Position numbers and translations under genes: made by a program. From Knoellia sp. p5-6-4 (lineage in GTDB: Bacteria > Actinomycetota > Actinomycetes > Actinomycetales > Dermatophilaceae), in the NCBI RefSeq assembly GCF_029222705.1, contig NZ_JARGZF010000001.1:1236437-1300436 (forward strand): a DNA stretch of 64,000 bases, written 5' to 3'. This document shows, piece after piece, positions 25,144 through 34,283 of this stretch. How positions within the stretch are numbered: position 1 is the first letter of the stretch; each line of letters opens with the position of its first letter. A model generated the notes under the pieces. It was not told the origin of the DNA, searched no databases, and saw only the letters and a list, made by a program, of their open reading frames with translations.

Positions 25144-25971
25144 TTACTCCCGGACTGCCCCCTCGAGCATCCCGGCGATGAAGTGCCGCTGCAGGAACAG
25201 GTAGAGCAGCACGACCGGCGTGGCGACGATGCACGCGCCGGCGGCGAGCAGGGTGAACCCCTGGGTGTACTGACCCTGGAAGAAGGCGAGCCCGAGCGGC
25301 GCGGTGCGCAGCGACTCGGAGGTGACCATGACCAGCGGGATGAGGAACTCGTTCCACGTCCACATGAAGACCAGCACCGTCAGGGTCACGATGGCGGGTC
25401 GGGCCAGCGGCACCAGGACGCTCCAGAGGATGCGCCGGGTCGAGGCGCCGTCGAGCCGTGCCGCCTCGACGAGCGAGCGGCTGCTGGTGCGGAAGTAGGC
25501 GCGCATCCAGAACGTGCCGAAGGCCACCGACTGGGCCACCTGTGGCAGCACCACGGCCCACAGGGTGTCGGTCAGGCCCAGGGTGCGCAGGTCGAAGTAC
25601 AGCGGCACGACGACCGCCTCGCTCGGCATCATGATCCCGAGCAGGAAGACGTAGAACAGCACGCTCGAGCCGGGGAAGCGCATGGTGCCGAACGCGAAGC
25701 CGCTCAGGATCGACAGCGTCACGCTGACCACCACGACCACCGAGGAGACGAGCAGGCTCGTGCGCAGGTAGGAGCCGAACCGGCCGTCCTCCCAGGCCTT
25801 GGTGAAGTTCTCCGGGTGCAGCCCGAGGACCCCCGGTCCCACCTGGCCGCCCGCCGCGTCGTCCGGGCCCAGGGCCGCGGCGACGATCGTGAGGATCGGG
25901 TAGAGCGCGAACACGGCGAAGGCGATGAGGATGGCGTAGTTGGCGAGCCGCTCTCCCCTGCTGACCCTCAT
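25144..25971 (-). CDS. Carbohydrate ABC transporter permease (MalG type)
   Basis: A 275-residue inner-membrane subunit with six hydrophobic segments. The EAA loop that contacts the ATPase is EAARLDGASTRRI near residue 185, and MWTWNEFLIPL is typical of the MalG group. The ATG shares one base with the stop of the other permease gene. No ATPase gene is nearby; carbohydrate ABC importers of actinobacteria often share a genome-wide MsiK-type ATPase, which is the likely explanation. Confidence 0.92.
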   Translation of the reverse strand: MRVSRGERLANYAILIAFAVFALYPILTIVAAALGPDDAAGGQVGPGVLGLHPENFTKAWEDGRFGSYLRTSLLVSSVVVVVSVTLSILSGFAFGTMRFPGSSVLFYVFLLGIMMPSEAVVVPLYFDLRTLGLTDTLWAVVLPQVAQSVAFGTFWMRAYFRTSSRSLVEAARLDGASTRRILWSVLVPLARPAIVTLTVLVFMWTWNEFLIPLVMVTSESLRTAPLGLAFFQGQYTQGFTLLAAGACIVATPVVLLYLFLQRHFIAGMLEGAVRE

Positions 25972-26879
25972 CAGCGCTCCCGCTCCGCGATGCGGGTGAT
26001 CCCGAAGGAGATCGCGAAGATCACCAGGGTCAGCACCACCGCGACGGCAGCAGCCGACCCGACCCGGCCCTGCTGGAAGGCCCGGTTGTAGACCTCGAAG
26101 GACGGCACCGACGTGGAGGTGCCCGGCCCGCCCCGGGTGGTGATGTAGACGAGGTCGAAGGTGCGCAGCGCGGCGATGACCGTCAGCGTCAGGGCGACCG
26201 CGATCTCGCCGCGCACCGACGGCAGGGTGACGGCGAGGAACTCCCGCACCGGACCGGCGCCGTCGAGCCGCGCCGCCTCGTAGAGCTCGCCGGGGATGCG
26301 CCCCATCCCGGCAAGCAGCAGAACGGTCACCAGGCCGATCTCGAACCACGTGCCGATGAACCCGACGGCGGGCAGGGCCGCGGCGTAGTCGCCGAGCCAG
26401 CCGCGCGCCAGGGAGTCGAGGCCGACCGCCCGCAGGAGGTCGTTGACGCTGCCGTCGGGGGCGTACAGCCGCCGCCAGGCCACGCCGACCACCACCATGG
26501 CGACGACCTGGGGCAGGAAGACGACCGTGCGGAAGAACGGCAGCCCGCGCACCCGGGCCCGGTTGAGGATGGAGGCCAGTCCGAGGCCGACGACCAGGGG
26601 CAGGACGGCGTAGAAGAACACGAGCACCAGCGCGTGGCCGAAGGCCGCCCGCAGCGCCGGGTCGGTGACGACCTCGGCGTAGTTGTCCAGCCCCGCCCAG
26701 GTGGCGAGCGTGTTGCCGTTCCAGTCGTAGAACGAGATCTGGACGGCGCGGCCGAGCGGGTAGAGCAGGAACGCCGCGTACACCAGGAACGCCGGCAGCA
26801 GGTAGAGGTAGGCGATCCTGCGCGGCTCACCCGGCGGCCCGGTGCTCTTCGCCCGCGCGCCACTCACAGGTCGGCTCAC
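25971..26879 (-). CDS. Carbohydrate ABC transporter permease (MalF type)
   Basis: A 302-residue inner-membrane permease with six hydrophobic segments. It has the first-permease features YLYLLPAFLVYAAF, ISFYDWNGN and the EAA loop YEAARLDGAGPVREF near residue 205, followed by TFDLVYITTRGGPGTST. It pairs with the MalG-type permease and the lipoprotein gene. The start is a GTG overlapping the stop of the binding-protein gene by four bases. Confidence 0.92.
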   Translation of the reverse strand: MSRPVSGARAKSTGPPGEPRRIAYLYLLPAFLVYAAFLLYPLGRAVQISFYDWNGNTLATWAGLDNYAEVVTDPALRAAFGHALVLVFFYAVLPLVVGLGLASILNRARVRGLPFFRTVVFLPQVVAMVVVGVAWRRLYAPDGSVNDLLRAVGLDSLARGWLGDYAAALPAVGFIGTWFEIGLVTVLLLAGMGRIPGELYEAARLDGAGPVREFLAVTLPSVRGEIAVALTLTVIAALRTFDLVYITTRGGPGTSTSVPSFEVYNRAFQQGRVGSAAAVAVVLTLVIFAISFGITRIAERER

Positions 26880-28234
26880 TGGTTCGACGACACGAACCCG
26901 CTGTAGTCCTTCTCGAGGGTGTCGAGGAACTGTTCGGGCGTGGCCTTCTTCGCGAGGAGGTCCTGCAACGCCGCCCCGATGGTGTCGGCCATCGTCGGCG
27001 TCGCGTAGTCGAGGTAGGGCACGAGGGCGTCCTTCTCCACGGCGGTCCCGAAGGCGCCGAAGACGTCCTTGGCGAGCGCGTTCGGCGCCTCCTGCTCCGC
27101 CGTGTCGGCGATCGGCAGGTTGTCGTTCTTCGCCAGCACGCCCATGGCATCAGGGCTGGTGATGAAGTTGATGTAGGCCGCCGCGGCGTCGGGGTGCTTG
27201 CTCTTGCTCGAGACCGCCCACGGGATGCCGGTGCCGCCGGTCGCGGCGGGGCTGCCGGAGGCCGACGGGGGCAGCACGAACGTCACGTCGTCACCCATGG
27301 CCTTGCCCAGGTCGGCCTGGAGCCAGGTGCCGGCGATGAGGTAGGCACCGGTGCCCTTCGAGAACGCCTGCCAGGCCGGGTCGTACCCCTGGCCGTTGAC
27401 GTCCTTGGAGAAGTAGCCCTTGTCGACCCAGTCGACCAGGGTCTGCGCGGCCTTGGTGTTCTCGGGGCTCTTCCACGAGCCGCCCTTCTGGCCGAAGCCG
27501 AGGGTGCGGATGGCGTCCGGCTGCACGTTCTGCGCCTGCACCGTGCCGAAGACGTGGATGGCCGGCCACTTGTCGAGGTTGCCCAGCACCAGCGGCAGCT
27601 CGCCCTTGCCCTTGAGGGTCGCCAGGCTCTTCGTGAACTCGTCCCAGGTCTGCGGCATGCTCACGCCGGCCTTCTCGAGCTTGGCCTTGTTGACGAAGAT
27701 GCCGACGACCTCCCCGACCTGGGGCAGGCCGTAGAGGCTTCCGGTGCCGAAGGTCTTGCCGTCCGGGGAGTACGACGAGTACTTGCGCACCGACTCGGGG
27801 TAGCGGTCCTTCCAGCCGTACGCGTCGGCATACCGGTCGAGTGGGAGCAGCTGACCGGCCTGGACGAAGGAGCCCATCTGCGGGCGGCCGTTGTTGGCCT
27901 GGAACACGTCGGGGGGCTCGTTGCCCGACAGGGCGAGCTTGAGGGTCGTGTTGAGGTCGTCGGTCGAACGCGAGACGCGCTTGAGCTTGATGTTCGGGTA
28001 CTTCTGCTGGAACTGCTGGTTCAGCTCCTCGATCTGTGCCTTCTGGCCGCCGCGGATCTCCTGGTCCCAGACCGTGAGGGTCACATCTCCCAGCTTCGCG
28101 GGGTCGGTGGTGACCTGGCCGGTGGGCGCGGCGGACTGGCCGCTGTCGGAGTCGGAGCCCGGCGTGCAGGCGGCGAGCGCGACGGCGCCGATCAGGCCGG
28201 CTGCGGCCAGCAGGGTGGTGGGTCGGCTCCTCAT
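26876..28234 (-). CDS. Extracellular solute-binding lipoprotein for a sugar ABC importer
   Basis: A 452-residue family-1 binding protein. The signal peptide ends in the lipobox VALAACTP (Cys near residue 22). The mature protein shows VTLTVWDQEIRGG, the cluster DVFQANNGRPQMGSF and a long helical C-terminal lobe. It delivers an unidentified sugar to the two permeases. ATG chosen: GAGGAG lies about 5 bases upstream and the signal peptide begins immediately; longer in-frame starts to 28333 do not give a signal. Confidence 0.92.
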   Translation of the reverse strand: MRSRPTTLLAAAGLIGAVALAACTPGSDSDSGQSAAPTGQVTTDPAKLGDVTLTVWDQEIRGGQKAQIEELNQQFQQKYPNIKLKRVSRSTDDLNTTLKLALSGNEPPDVFQANNGRPQMGSFVQAGQLLPLDRYADAYGWKDRYPESVRKYSSYSPDGKTFGTGSLYGLPQVGEVVGIFVNKAKLEKAGVSMPQTWDEFTKSLATLKGKGELPLVLGNLDKWPAIHVFGTVQAQNVQPDAIRTLGFGQKGGSWKSPENTKAAQTLVDWVDKGYFSKDVNGQGYDPAWQAFSKGTGAYLIAGTWLQADLGKAMGDDVTFVLPPSASGSPAATGGTGIPWAVSSKSKHPDAAAAYINFITSPDAMGVLAKNDNLPIADTAEQEAPNALAKDVFGAFGTAVEKDALVPYLDYATPTMADTIGAALQDLLAKKATPEQFLDTLEKDYSGFVSSNQ

Positions 28235-28274
28235 GACAGCTCCTCGGGTCGGTCCAACAGGCAGGTGTCGTTCA

Positions 28275-29393
28275 TCAGGTCTCCCCGACGTCAGCATGGC
28301 GGGCAATCGTCGCACTCGCCCGTCGTCCCACACCCAGGGGGACGGCTGGGACGAGGTCGTCGAGGAAGGCGTAGCGACGCAGCATCGACCGGTGGTACGA
28401 GCTCGAGTCGGCCTTGGCCCGCTGCTGGGTCCACCAGTCGGCGAGGTCGCCCCACCCCGGGGCGGCGAGCGAGCCGCCGAACTGCTGGACGGCCAGCGAG
28501 GAGCAGAGGGCGGCGAAGGACAGGCGCTGCTGCAGGGGCCAGCCGGCGATGGTCCCGAGCACGATGGAGGCGCCGAAGACGTCGCCTGCGCCGGTGGGGT
28601 CGAGCGCCGAGACCCGCAGGGCGGGCACCACGGCTTCCTCGCCCGTCGAGGAGTCGATCGCCATCGCGCCGTTCTCGCCGTTGGTCACGATGGCCAGCGG
28701 CACCAGGTCGGCCAGGGCGTAGAGCGCCTCGGTGGGGGTGCCCGAGCGGGTGTAGGCCATGGCCTCCCCGGCGTTCGGGAGGAAGGCGTGGCACACCTGC
28801 AGCTGGTCGAGCACCTCGCGCGGCCACCGGCCCGTGGGGTCCCAGCCGACGTCGGCGAACACCAGGGCTCCGTCCTCGCGCGCCATCTGCACCCAGGTCG
28901 GCTCGTCGTCGCCGACCAGCCCGTCGGGCTCCCCGAGGGAGGCCATGACGGCACGCGCACGAGGGGGCCGGCCGATCAGCTCGGTTGCCCCCATCGGCGC
29001 GGGGTGCCCGTGGCTGACCATGCCCCGGTCGCGGTGCACCGCCATCGAGACGGTCACCGGCGAGTGCCAGCCGTCGAAGCGGCGGGAGCGGCTGAGGTCG
29101 ATGCGCTCGGAGTCGCGCAGGGTCTCCCAGCAGAAGTCGCCGTAGGCGTCGTCGCCGAAGGCGGCCGCGAGGGACGTGCGCAGCCCGAGCCGCCGGGCGG
29201 CCACGGCGAGGTTGGCGATCCCGCCGGGGCAGGAGCCCATCCCGTCGGCCCAGATCTCCTCGCCGCCCTCGGGCAGCCGCTCGAGACCGGTGAAGATGAT
29301 GTCGAGGAAGACGGTGCCCCAGACGAAGACGTCGAAGTCAGGCTCACCCGGGGCGCGCAGGGACGCCAGAGGGTCGTACACCTGCTCGGCCAC
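28275..29393 (-). CDS. PfkB family carbohydrate kinase
   Basis: A 372-residue ribokinase-fold protein. The substrate-side motif SCPGGIANLAVAARRLG is near residue 55, and the C-terminal catalytic signature DPTGAGDVFGAS with the base Asp is near residue 278. Its role here is presumably to phosphorylate a sugar imported by the adjacent ABC system or released by the GH4 enzyme. The GTG start has AGGGGAG about 5 bases upstream. It is divergent from the DeoR gene across a 130-base control region. Confidence 0.88.
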   Translation of the reverse strand: MAEQVYDPLASLRAPGEPDFDVFVWGTVFLDIIFTGLERLPEGGEEIWADGMGSCPGGIANLAVAARRLGLRTSLAAAFGDDAYGDFCWETLRDSERIDLSRSRRFDGWHSPVTVSMAVHRDRGMVSHGHPAPMGATELIGRPPRARAVMASLGEPDGLVGDDEPTWVQMAREDGALVFADVGWDPTGRWPREVLDQLQVCHAFLPNAGEAMAYTRSGTPTEALYALADLVPLAIVTNGENGAMAIDSSTGEEAVVPALRVSALDPTGAGDVFGASIVLGTIAGWPLQQRLSFAALCSSLAVQQFGGSLAAPGWGDLADWWTQQRAKADSSSYHRSMLRRYAFLDDLVPAVPLGVGRRASATIARHADVGET

Positions 29394-29460
29394 CCGTCTC
29401 CCCTGTCGTCGTGCGTCTGCGGGCCCAGAATGCACCGCTGGCGCGCGCCTGACAAGCAGA

Positions 29461-29516
29461 AGCGCACACAAATGCGCAGGATTGTGCGTGCAGTGCGCAC
29501 GGTTGCGCGTTAGGTT
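29461..29516 (+). promoter_or_regulatory. DeoR promoter with phased TGCGCA-type repeats
   Basis: TGCGCA or close variants recur at about one helical turn: AGCGCA (29461), TGCGCA (29473), TGCGTG (29485), TGCGCA (29494) and TGCGCG (29504). GTGCG/CGCAC arms around 29486-29500 form an inverted repeat. TAGGTT (29511-29516) then precedes the deoR-type ATG by 7 bases. This looks like a regulator-binding array controlling both the divergent kinase/ABC operon and the regulator itself; the binding protein is inferred. Confidence 0.55.
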
Positions 29517-29523
29517 GCCTCCC

Positions 29524-30285
29524 ATGCGGGTACCCCGGCAGCGATCCATCCTGGGTCGGCTCACGTCGCAGGGGGTGGCCACCACCGAGGAGCTGGCCGG
29601 TCTCTGCGGGGTCAGCGCGGCGACGGTGCGCCGCGACCTCATCGAGCTCGAGCGCGCAGGCGCCCTGCGCCGCGTGCACGGGGGCGCCGTCGCCGTCGAC
29701 GGTCCCGACGCCGACACCGCCCGGGGCTTCGCGGAGGTGGCGGCGAGCGACGCGGCCGACAAGCAGGCGGTCGCCGCGCGCGCCGCCGCGCTCGTCGAGG
29801 ACGGCGACTGCGTGATCCTCGACATCGGCACGACGACGATGATGCTGGCCCGTGCCCTGCGGGGCCGCCCGGTCACGGTGGTCACCGCGAGCCTGGCCGT
29901 CCTCGACGTGCTGCGCGACGACCCCGCGGTCGAGCTGGTCCTCCTCGGCGGCATGGTGCGCCGGACCTACCACTCGCTCGTCGGCGCGCTGACCGAGGAC
30001 GCGCTGCGCCAGGTGCGCGGCCGCCACGTCTTCCTCGGCGCCAGCGGCGTGCGGGGTGACGGCACCGTGCTCGACACCACCATGGTCGAGGTGCCGGTGA
30101 AGCGCGCCCTGCTGCGGGCGGCCGACCGCTCGGTCCTGCTCGTCGACCGGCACAAGTTCCCGGGCACCGGCTCCCTGCGCGTGTGCGGTGCCGGAGAGGT
30201 CGACACCATCATCACCAACCGGGGCGCCGACCCCGGCACGATCACCGTCTGCCAGGAGGCAGGCACGGAGGTGCTGTACGCATGA
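29524..30285 (+). CDS. DeoR/GlpR family transcriptional regulator
   Basis: A 253-residue protein. The N-terminal winged helix reads RQRSILGRLTSQG, then VSAATVRRDLIELERAGALRRVHGGA, the standard DeoR signature. The C-terminal sugar-phosphate sensor domain has DIGTTTMMLAR, ASGVRGDGTVLDTTMVEV and DRHKF. DeoR proteins normally repress sugar operons until a phosphorylated sugar binds. It probably controls the divergent ABC/kinase/PIG-L operon and its own operon with GH4, whose ATG overlaps its stop. A TAGGTT box 7 bases before the ATG suggests a leaderless mRNA. Confidence 0.92.
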   Translation: MRVPRQRSILGRLTSQGVATTEELAGLCGVSAATVRRDLIELERAGALRRVHGGAVAVDGPDADTARGFAEVAASDAADKQAVAARAAALVEDGDCVILDIGTTTMMLARALRGRPVTVVTASLAVLDVLRDDPAVELVLLGGMVRRTYHSLVGALTEDALRQVRGRHVFLGASGVRGDGTVLDTTMVEVPVKRALLRAADRSVLLVDRHKFPGTGSLRVCGAGEVDTIITNRGADPGTITVCQEAGTEVLYA

Positions 30286-31622
30286 GGCTGGCCATGCTGG
30301 GCGGCGGCGGGTTCCGCACGCCCCTCGTCTTCGGCGCCCTCCTCACCGACCGGCACGACCGCCGGGTCCGCGAGGTCTGGCTCCACGACGTCGACGCCTC
30401 CCGGCTCGACGCGATCGCCCGGGTGCTCGCCGAGATGGCGGCCGGCGCGGACGACGCTCCAGCCGTCCACACGACGACCGACCTCGACGAGGCGCTCGCC
30501 GGCAGCGACTTCGTGTTCTCCGCCATCCGGGTGGGCGGGCTCGAGGGACGAACGGCCGACGAGCGGGTGGCACTGGACCTCGGGCTGCTCGGCCAGGAGA
30601 CGACCGGCCCGGGCGGGATCTCCTACGGCCTGCGCACGGTGCCGGTCGCGCTGCACGTGGCCGAGCGGGTGCGCACGCTCGCCCCCGACGCCTGGGTCAT
30701 CAACTTCACCAACCCGGCCGGGATGATCACCGAGGCGATGCAGTCGGTGCTCGGCGACCGGGTGGTCGGCATCTGCGACTCCCCCATCGGGGCCGCACGA
30801 CGGGTGGCCACGACCATGGGCGTCGCCCCGGCGGCGACCACGGTCGACTACGTCGGCCTCAACCACCTCGGCTGGCTGCGGGGGGTTCACCACCAGGGTC
30901 GCAACCTGGTGCCGGCCCTGCTCGAGGACGACCGGCGCCTGGCCACCACCGAGGAGGGCCAGCTCTTCGGGGCCGAGTGGTTGCGCACGCTCGGCGTCCT
31001 CCCCAACGAGTACCTCTACTACTACTACTTCACCCGCGACGCGGTCGCCTCGATCGGCGGCAGCCCGCAGACCCGTGGCGAGTACCTCGTGGAGCAGCAG
31101 CACGCGTTCTACGACACCCTTGCCACGCGGCCCGCCGACGCCCTGCGCCAGTGGGACCAGGTGCGCATGGAGCGCAACGCGACCTACATGCGCGAGACCC
31201 GCGCGGAGGACGAAGAGCGCGACGAGCAGGACGTCCAGGGCGGTGGTTACGAGGGAGTGGCCCTGGCCATCATGGCGGCCATCTCGCGCGGGGAGCCGGC
31301 CACGCTGATCCTCAACGTGCGCAACGGTTCCACGCTCCCAGGCCTGCCGGACGACGCCGTGGTGGAGGTGCCGTGCACGGTCGGCGCCGACGGCCCCCGC
31401 CCGCTGCCGACCAGCCCGCTCACGGGTCATCCCCTCGGGCTGGTGCAGCAGGTCAAGGCCGTCGACCGGCTCGTCATCGAGGCGGCCACCACGGGCTCGG
31501 AGCGCCGCGCCGTGCAGGCGTTCGCCCTCCACCCGCTCGTCGACTCGGTCAACGTCGCCCGAGACCTGCTGCGCGGCTACCGCGCGCGGATTCCCTTGGT
31601 CGACGAGGTGTTCCGGCGCTGA
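30282..31622 (+). CDS. Glycoside hydrolase family 4 (6-phospho-beta-glucosidase-like)
   Basis: A 446-residue GH4 enzyme. These NAD- and Mn-dependent glycosidases cleave by oxidation and elimination. It shows the nucleotide-binding start LAMLGGGGFRTPL, LLGQETTGPGG, VINFTNPAG, GICDSPIG with the metal-site Cys, GLNHLGW with the metal-site His, and PNEYLYYYY. GH4 members mostly act on 6-phospho sugars, but there is no PTS here, so the substrate may be phosphorylated by the neighbouring PfkB kinase or be non-phosphorylated. It overlaps the DeoR stop (ATGA). Confidence 0.9.
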   Translation: MRLAMLGGGGFRTPLVFGALLTDRHDRRVREVWLHDVDASRLDAIARVLAEMAAGADDAPAVHTTTDLDEALAGSDFVFSAIRVGGLEGRTADERVALDLGLLGQETTGPGGISYGLRTVPVALHVAERVRTLAPDAWVINFTNPAGMITEAMQSVLGDRVVGICDSPIGAARRVATTMGVAPAATTVDYVGLNHLGWLRGVHHQGRNLVPALLEDDRRLATTEEGQLFGAEWLRTLGVLPNEYLYYYYFTRDAVASIGGSPQTRGEYLVEQQHAFYDTLATRPADALRQWDQVRMERNATYMRETRAEDEERDEQDVQGGGYEGVALAIMAAISRGEPATLILNVRNGSTLPGLPDDAVVEVPCTVGADGPRPLPTSPLTGHPLGLVQQVKAVDRLVIEAATTGSERRAVQAFALHPLVDSVNVARDLLRGYRARIPLVDEVFRR

Positions 31623-31647
31623 CGCGCAGACCCGGTATGCCGCCCGC

Positions 31648-32640
31648 TCACCGGAGCAGCGCGGCCGCCTCGAGCGCGTAGTAGGTGAGGATGATCTGCG
31701 CGCCCGCACGCCTGATGCCGAGCAGCGACTCCAGGATGGCCCGCTCGCGGTCGATCCAGCCGTTGGCCGCCGCCGCCTCGATCTGCGCGTACTCACCCGA
31801 GATCTGGTACGCCGCAACGGGCACCGGCGACATGTCCGCGGCCGTGCGGATGATGTCGAGGTGCGGGGTCGCCGGCTTCACCATGACGATGTCCGCGCCC
31901 TCGGCGATGTCGAGCTCGATCTCGCGGACGGCCTCGGTCGCGTTGGCCGGGTCTTGCTGGTAGGTCGTGCGGTCCCCCTCGAGGGAGGACTCCACGGCCT
32001 CGCGGAAGGGGCCGTACAGGCCCGAGGTGTACTTCGCGGCATACGCCAGGACGATGGTGTCGGTGAAGCCGGCGGCGTCGAGCGCCTCGCGGACGTGGCC
32101 GACCTGGCCGTCCATCATCCCGGAGAGGCCGAGCACGTGGGCGCCGGCGCGGGCCTGCGCGAGGGCCATCGCGGCATACCGCTCCAGCGTCGCGTCGTTG
32201 TCGACACGGCCCTCACTGTCGAGCACGCCGCAGTGGCCGTGGTCGGTGAACTCGTCGAGGCACAGGTCGGCCATGACGACGGTCTGGTCACCGACCGCCT
32301 CGACCACGGACTCGATGGAGAGGTTGAGGATGCCCGCGGGGTCGTCGGCACCGGAACCCGTGGCGTCCTTCTCCTCAGGCACGCCGAAGAGCATGATGCC
32401 GCCGATGCCGGCCTCGACCACCTCGCGCGCGACGTCGACCAGCGACTCGAGGGAGTGCTGGACGACCCCGGGCATGGCGCCGATGGCCACCGGGTCGCGG
32501 GCCCCCTCCTTGACGAAGACGGGCAGCACCAGCTCGGCCGGGTGCAGCCGCGTCTCGGCGACGAGGCGCCGCACCGCCGCCGACTGGCGGAGCCTGCGCG
32601 GACGGACGACCGGCCCGGGCACGCCGGGGCGCGGCGACAC
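31648..32640 (-). CDS. hemB: Delta-aminolevulinic acid dehydratase (porphobilinogen synthase)
   Basis: HemB condenses two 5-aminolevulinate molecules to porphobilinogen. The 330-residue protein shows ELVLPVFVKEG, VMADLCLDEFTDHGHCGV, the Schiff-base Lys region AYAAKYTSGLYGPFREA and the second active-site Lys in MVKPATPHLD. The GTG start shares one base with the stop of the cobA/hemD gene. It is the last gene of the rex-hemACD-hemB operon. Confidence 0.95.
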   Translation of the reverse strand: MSPRPGVPGPVVRPRRLRQSAAVRRLVAETRLHPAELVLPVFVKEGARDPVAIGAMPGVVQHSLESLVDVAREVVEAGIGGIMLFGVPEEKDATGSGADDPAGILNLSIESVVEAVGDQTVVMADLCLDEFTDHGHCGVLDSEGRVDNDATLERYAAMALAQARAGAHVLGLSGMMDGQVGHVREALDAAGFTDTIVLAYAAKYTSGLYGPFREAVESSLEGDRTTYQQDPANATEAVREIELDIAEGADIVMVKPATPHLDIIRTAADMSPVPVAAYQISGEYAQIEAAAANGWIDRERAILESLLGIRRAGAQIILTYYALEAAALLR

Positions 32641-34283
32641 TACTTGGCCCGGCGCCGCGAGGCGGCCCGCTTCGCGCTCGGGCGCACGACCGGCTCGCCC
32701 GCCTCGGCGGCCGCGGCCGCCAGGCCGAGGCCGTAGTCGGCGAGCGCGTCGACCAGCGAATCGGCCGAGGCCTCCGGTGCAAGGACGTCGACCCGCAGGC
32801 CGTGCTCCTCGGCGGTCTTGGCCGTGGCCGGGCCGATGCAGGCGATGACCGTCGACGGGTGCGGCTTGCCGGCGATGCCCACGAGGTTGCGCACGGTGGA
32901 CGACGAGGTGAAGACCACCGCGTCGAACTGGCCGCCCTTGATGGCCTCGCGCACGGGCGCGGGCGGCGGGGCGGCGCGCACGGTGCGGTAGGCCGTCACG
33001 TCGTCGACCTCCCAGCCCATGTCCTGCAGGCCCGCGACGAGGGTGTCGGTCGCGATGTCGGCCCTCGGCAGGAAGACGCGGTTGATCGGGTCGAGCACCT
33101 CGTCGAAGGGCGGCCACGCCTCGAGCAGGCCCTGCGCCGACTGCTCGCCGGTGGGCACCAGGTCGGGCTCGAGGCCCCACTCGCGCAGTGCACGCGCCGT
33201 CACGCCGCCCACAGCGGCGATCTTCAGGCCGGCGAAGGCCCGGGCGTCGAGGCCGAACTCGGCGAACTTCTCGCGCACGGCCTTGACGGCGTTGACGGAC
33301 GTGAAGCCGACCCACTCGTAGCGGCCCGTCACCAGGCCCTTCACTGCCCGCTCCATCTGCTGCGGCGTGCGCGGAGGCTCGACGCTGATGGTCGGCACGA
33401 CCTCGGCGGTGGCGCCGTAGGACGCCAGCCGCGTGATGGTCGAGCCCGACTGCTCCTTGGTGCGGGGCACGAGGATGTTCCAGCCGAAGAGCGGCTTGGT
33501 CTCGAACCACGACAGCTGCTCGCGCAGGGCCACGGTCGGCCCCACGACGGCGAGGGCCGGGAACTCGACGCTCTTCATGACCTTGGCGACGTCGCCGAGG
33601 GTGGTGGCGTGCGTGACCTGGCGGATCGTGGTGCCGCGCTCGGTGAGCGCCACCGGCGTCTCGGCCGCGCGGCCCGCGTGGAGCAGCTTGCCCAGAGCCT
33701 CGGCCAGGTCGTCGGGGGCGCCCAGCAGGACGACGGTGACGTGGTCGGACACCGATGCCGCCCAGTCGACCTTGCGGTCGTTGGCCGCGATGACGTGCAC
33801 GGCCTGCGACGTGCTCGAGGTCAGCGGCACGCCCGCGTAGGCCGGAACCGCGGACACCGCGCTCACGCCCGGCACCACGTCGAAGCCGATGCCCGCCTTG
33901 TGCAGGGCCAGGGCCTCCTCGGCCAAGCCGTTGAACGTCGCGGGGTCCCCGTCCATCAGGCGGACGACGAGGCCACCCTTGGCAGCCTTGGCGGCCTTGA
34001 CGACGAGCTTGGCCCGCATCGCGTGGGTGAGCGGCTGGCCGTGGTCGCCGTGGCCGGCGTCGACGACCTCGACACCCCCGCGGCAGTGTCGGGCCACGAC
34101 GTCCTCGCGGCTGAGCTGGTCGATGACGACGACGTCGGCGGCGGCGAGGTAGTCGACCGCGCGCACGGTCATCAGCCCGGCGTCGCCGGGTCCCGCGCCG
34201 ACGAAGGCGACCCGGCCCGGCTGGCGGCCGGTGGGCTTGGCGGTCTGGGTGGTGGTGGCGGACTTCGAGCGCGTGGGGCTCAC
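32640..34283 (-). CDS. Fused uroporphyrinogen-III methyltransferase-like and uroporphyrinogen-III synthase
   Basis: A 547-residue two-domain protein. Residues about 20-265 resemble SUMT (CobA/CysG), with [18 protein letters not shown] and [20 protein letters not shown]. The SAM-site loop reads [13 protein letters not shown] instead of the usual VRLKGGDPFIFGRG, so methyltransferase activity is less certain. Residues about 275-530 are a HemD-type synthase ([34 protein letters not shown]), which closes hydroxymethylbilane to uroporphyrinogen III. A basic tail ends it. The GTG overlaps the hemC stop by four bases. The layout matches the HemD/CobA fusions usual in actinobacteria. Confidence 0.9.
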   Translation of the reverse strand: MSPTRSKSATTTQTAKPTGRQPGRVAFVGAGPGDAGLMTVRAVDYLAAADVVVIDQLSREDVVARHCRGGVEVVDAGHGDHGQPLTHAMRAKLVVKAAKAAKGGLVVRLMDGDPATFNGLAEEALALHKAGIGFDVVPGVSAVSAVPAYAGVPLTSSTSQAVHVIAANDRKVDWAASVSDHVTVVLLGAPDDLAEALGKLLHAGRAAETPVALTERGTTIRQVTHATTLGDVAKVMKSVEFPALAVVGPTVALREQLSWFETKPLFGWNILVPRTKEQSGSTITRLASYGATAEVVPTISVEPPRTPQQMERAVKGLVTGRYEWVGFTSVNAVKAVREKFAEFGLDARAFAGLKIAAVGGVTARALREWGLEPDLVPTGEQSAQGLLEAWPPFDEVLDPINRVFLPRADIATDTLVAGLQDMGWEVDDVTAYRTVRAAPPPAPVREAIKGGQFDAVVFTSSSTVRNLVGIAGKPHPSTVIACIGPATAKTAEEHGLRVDVLAPEASADSLVDALADYGLGLAAAAAEAGEPVVRPSAKRAASRRRAK

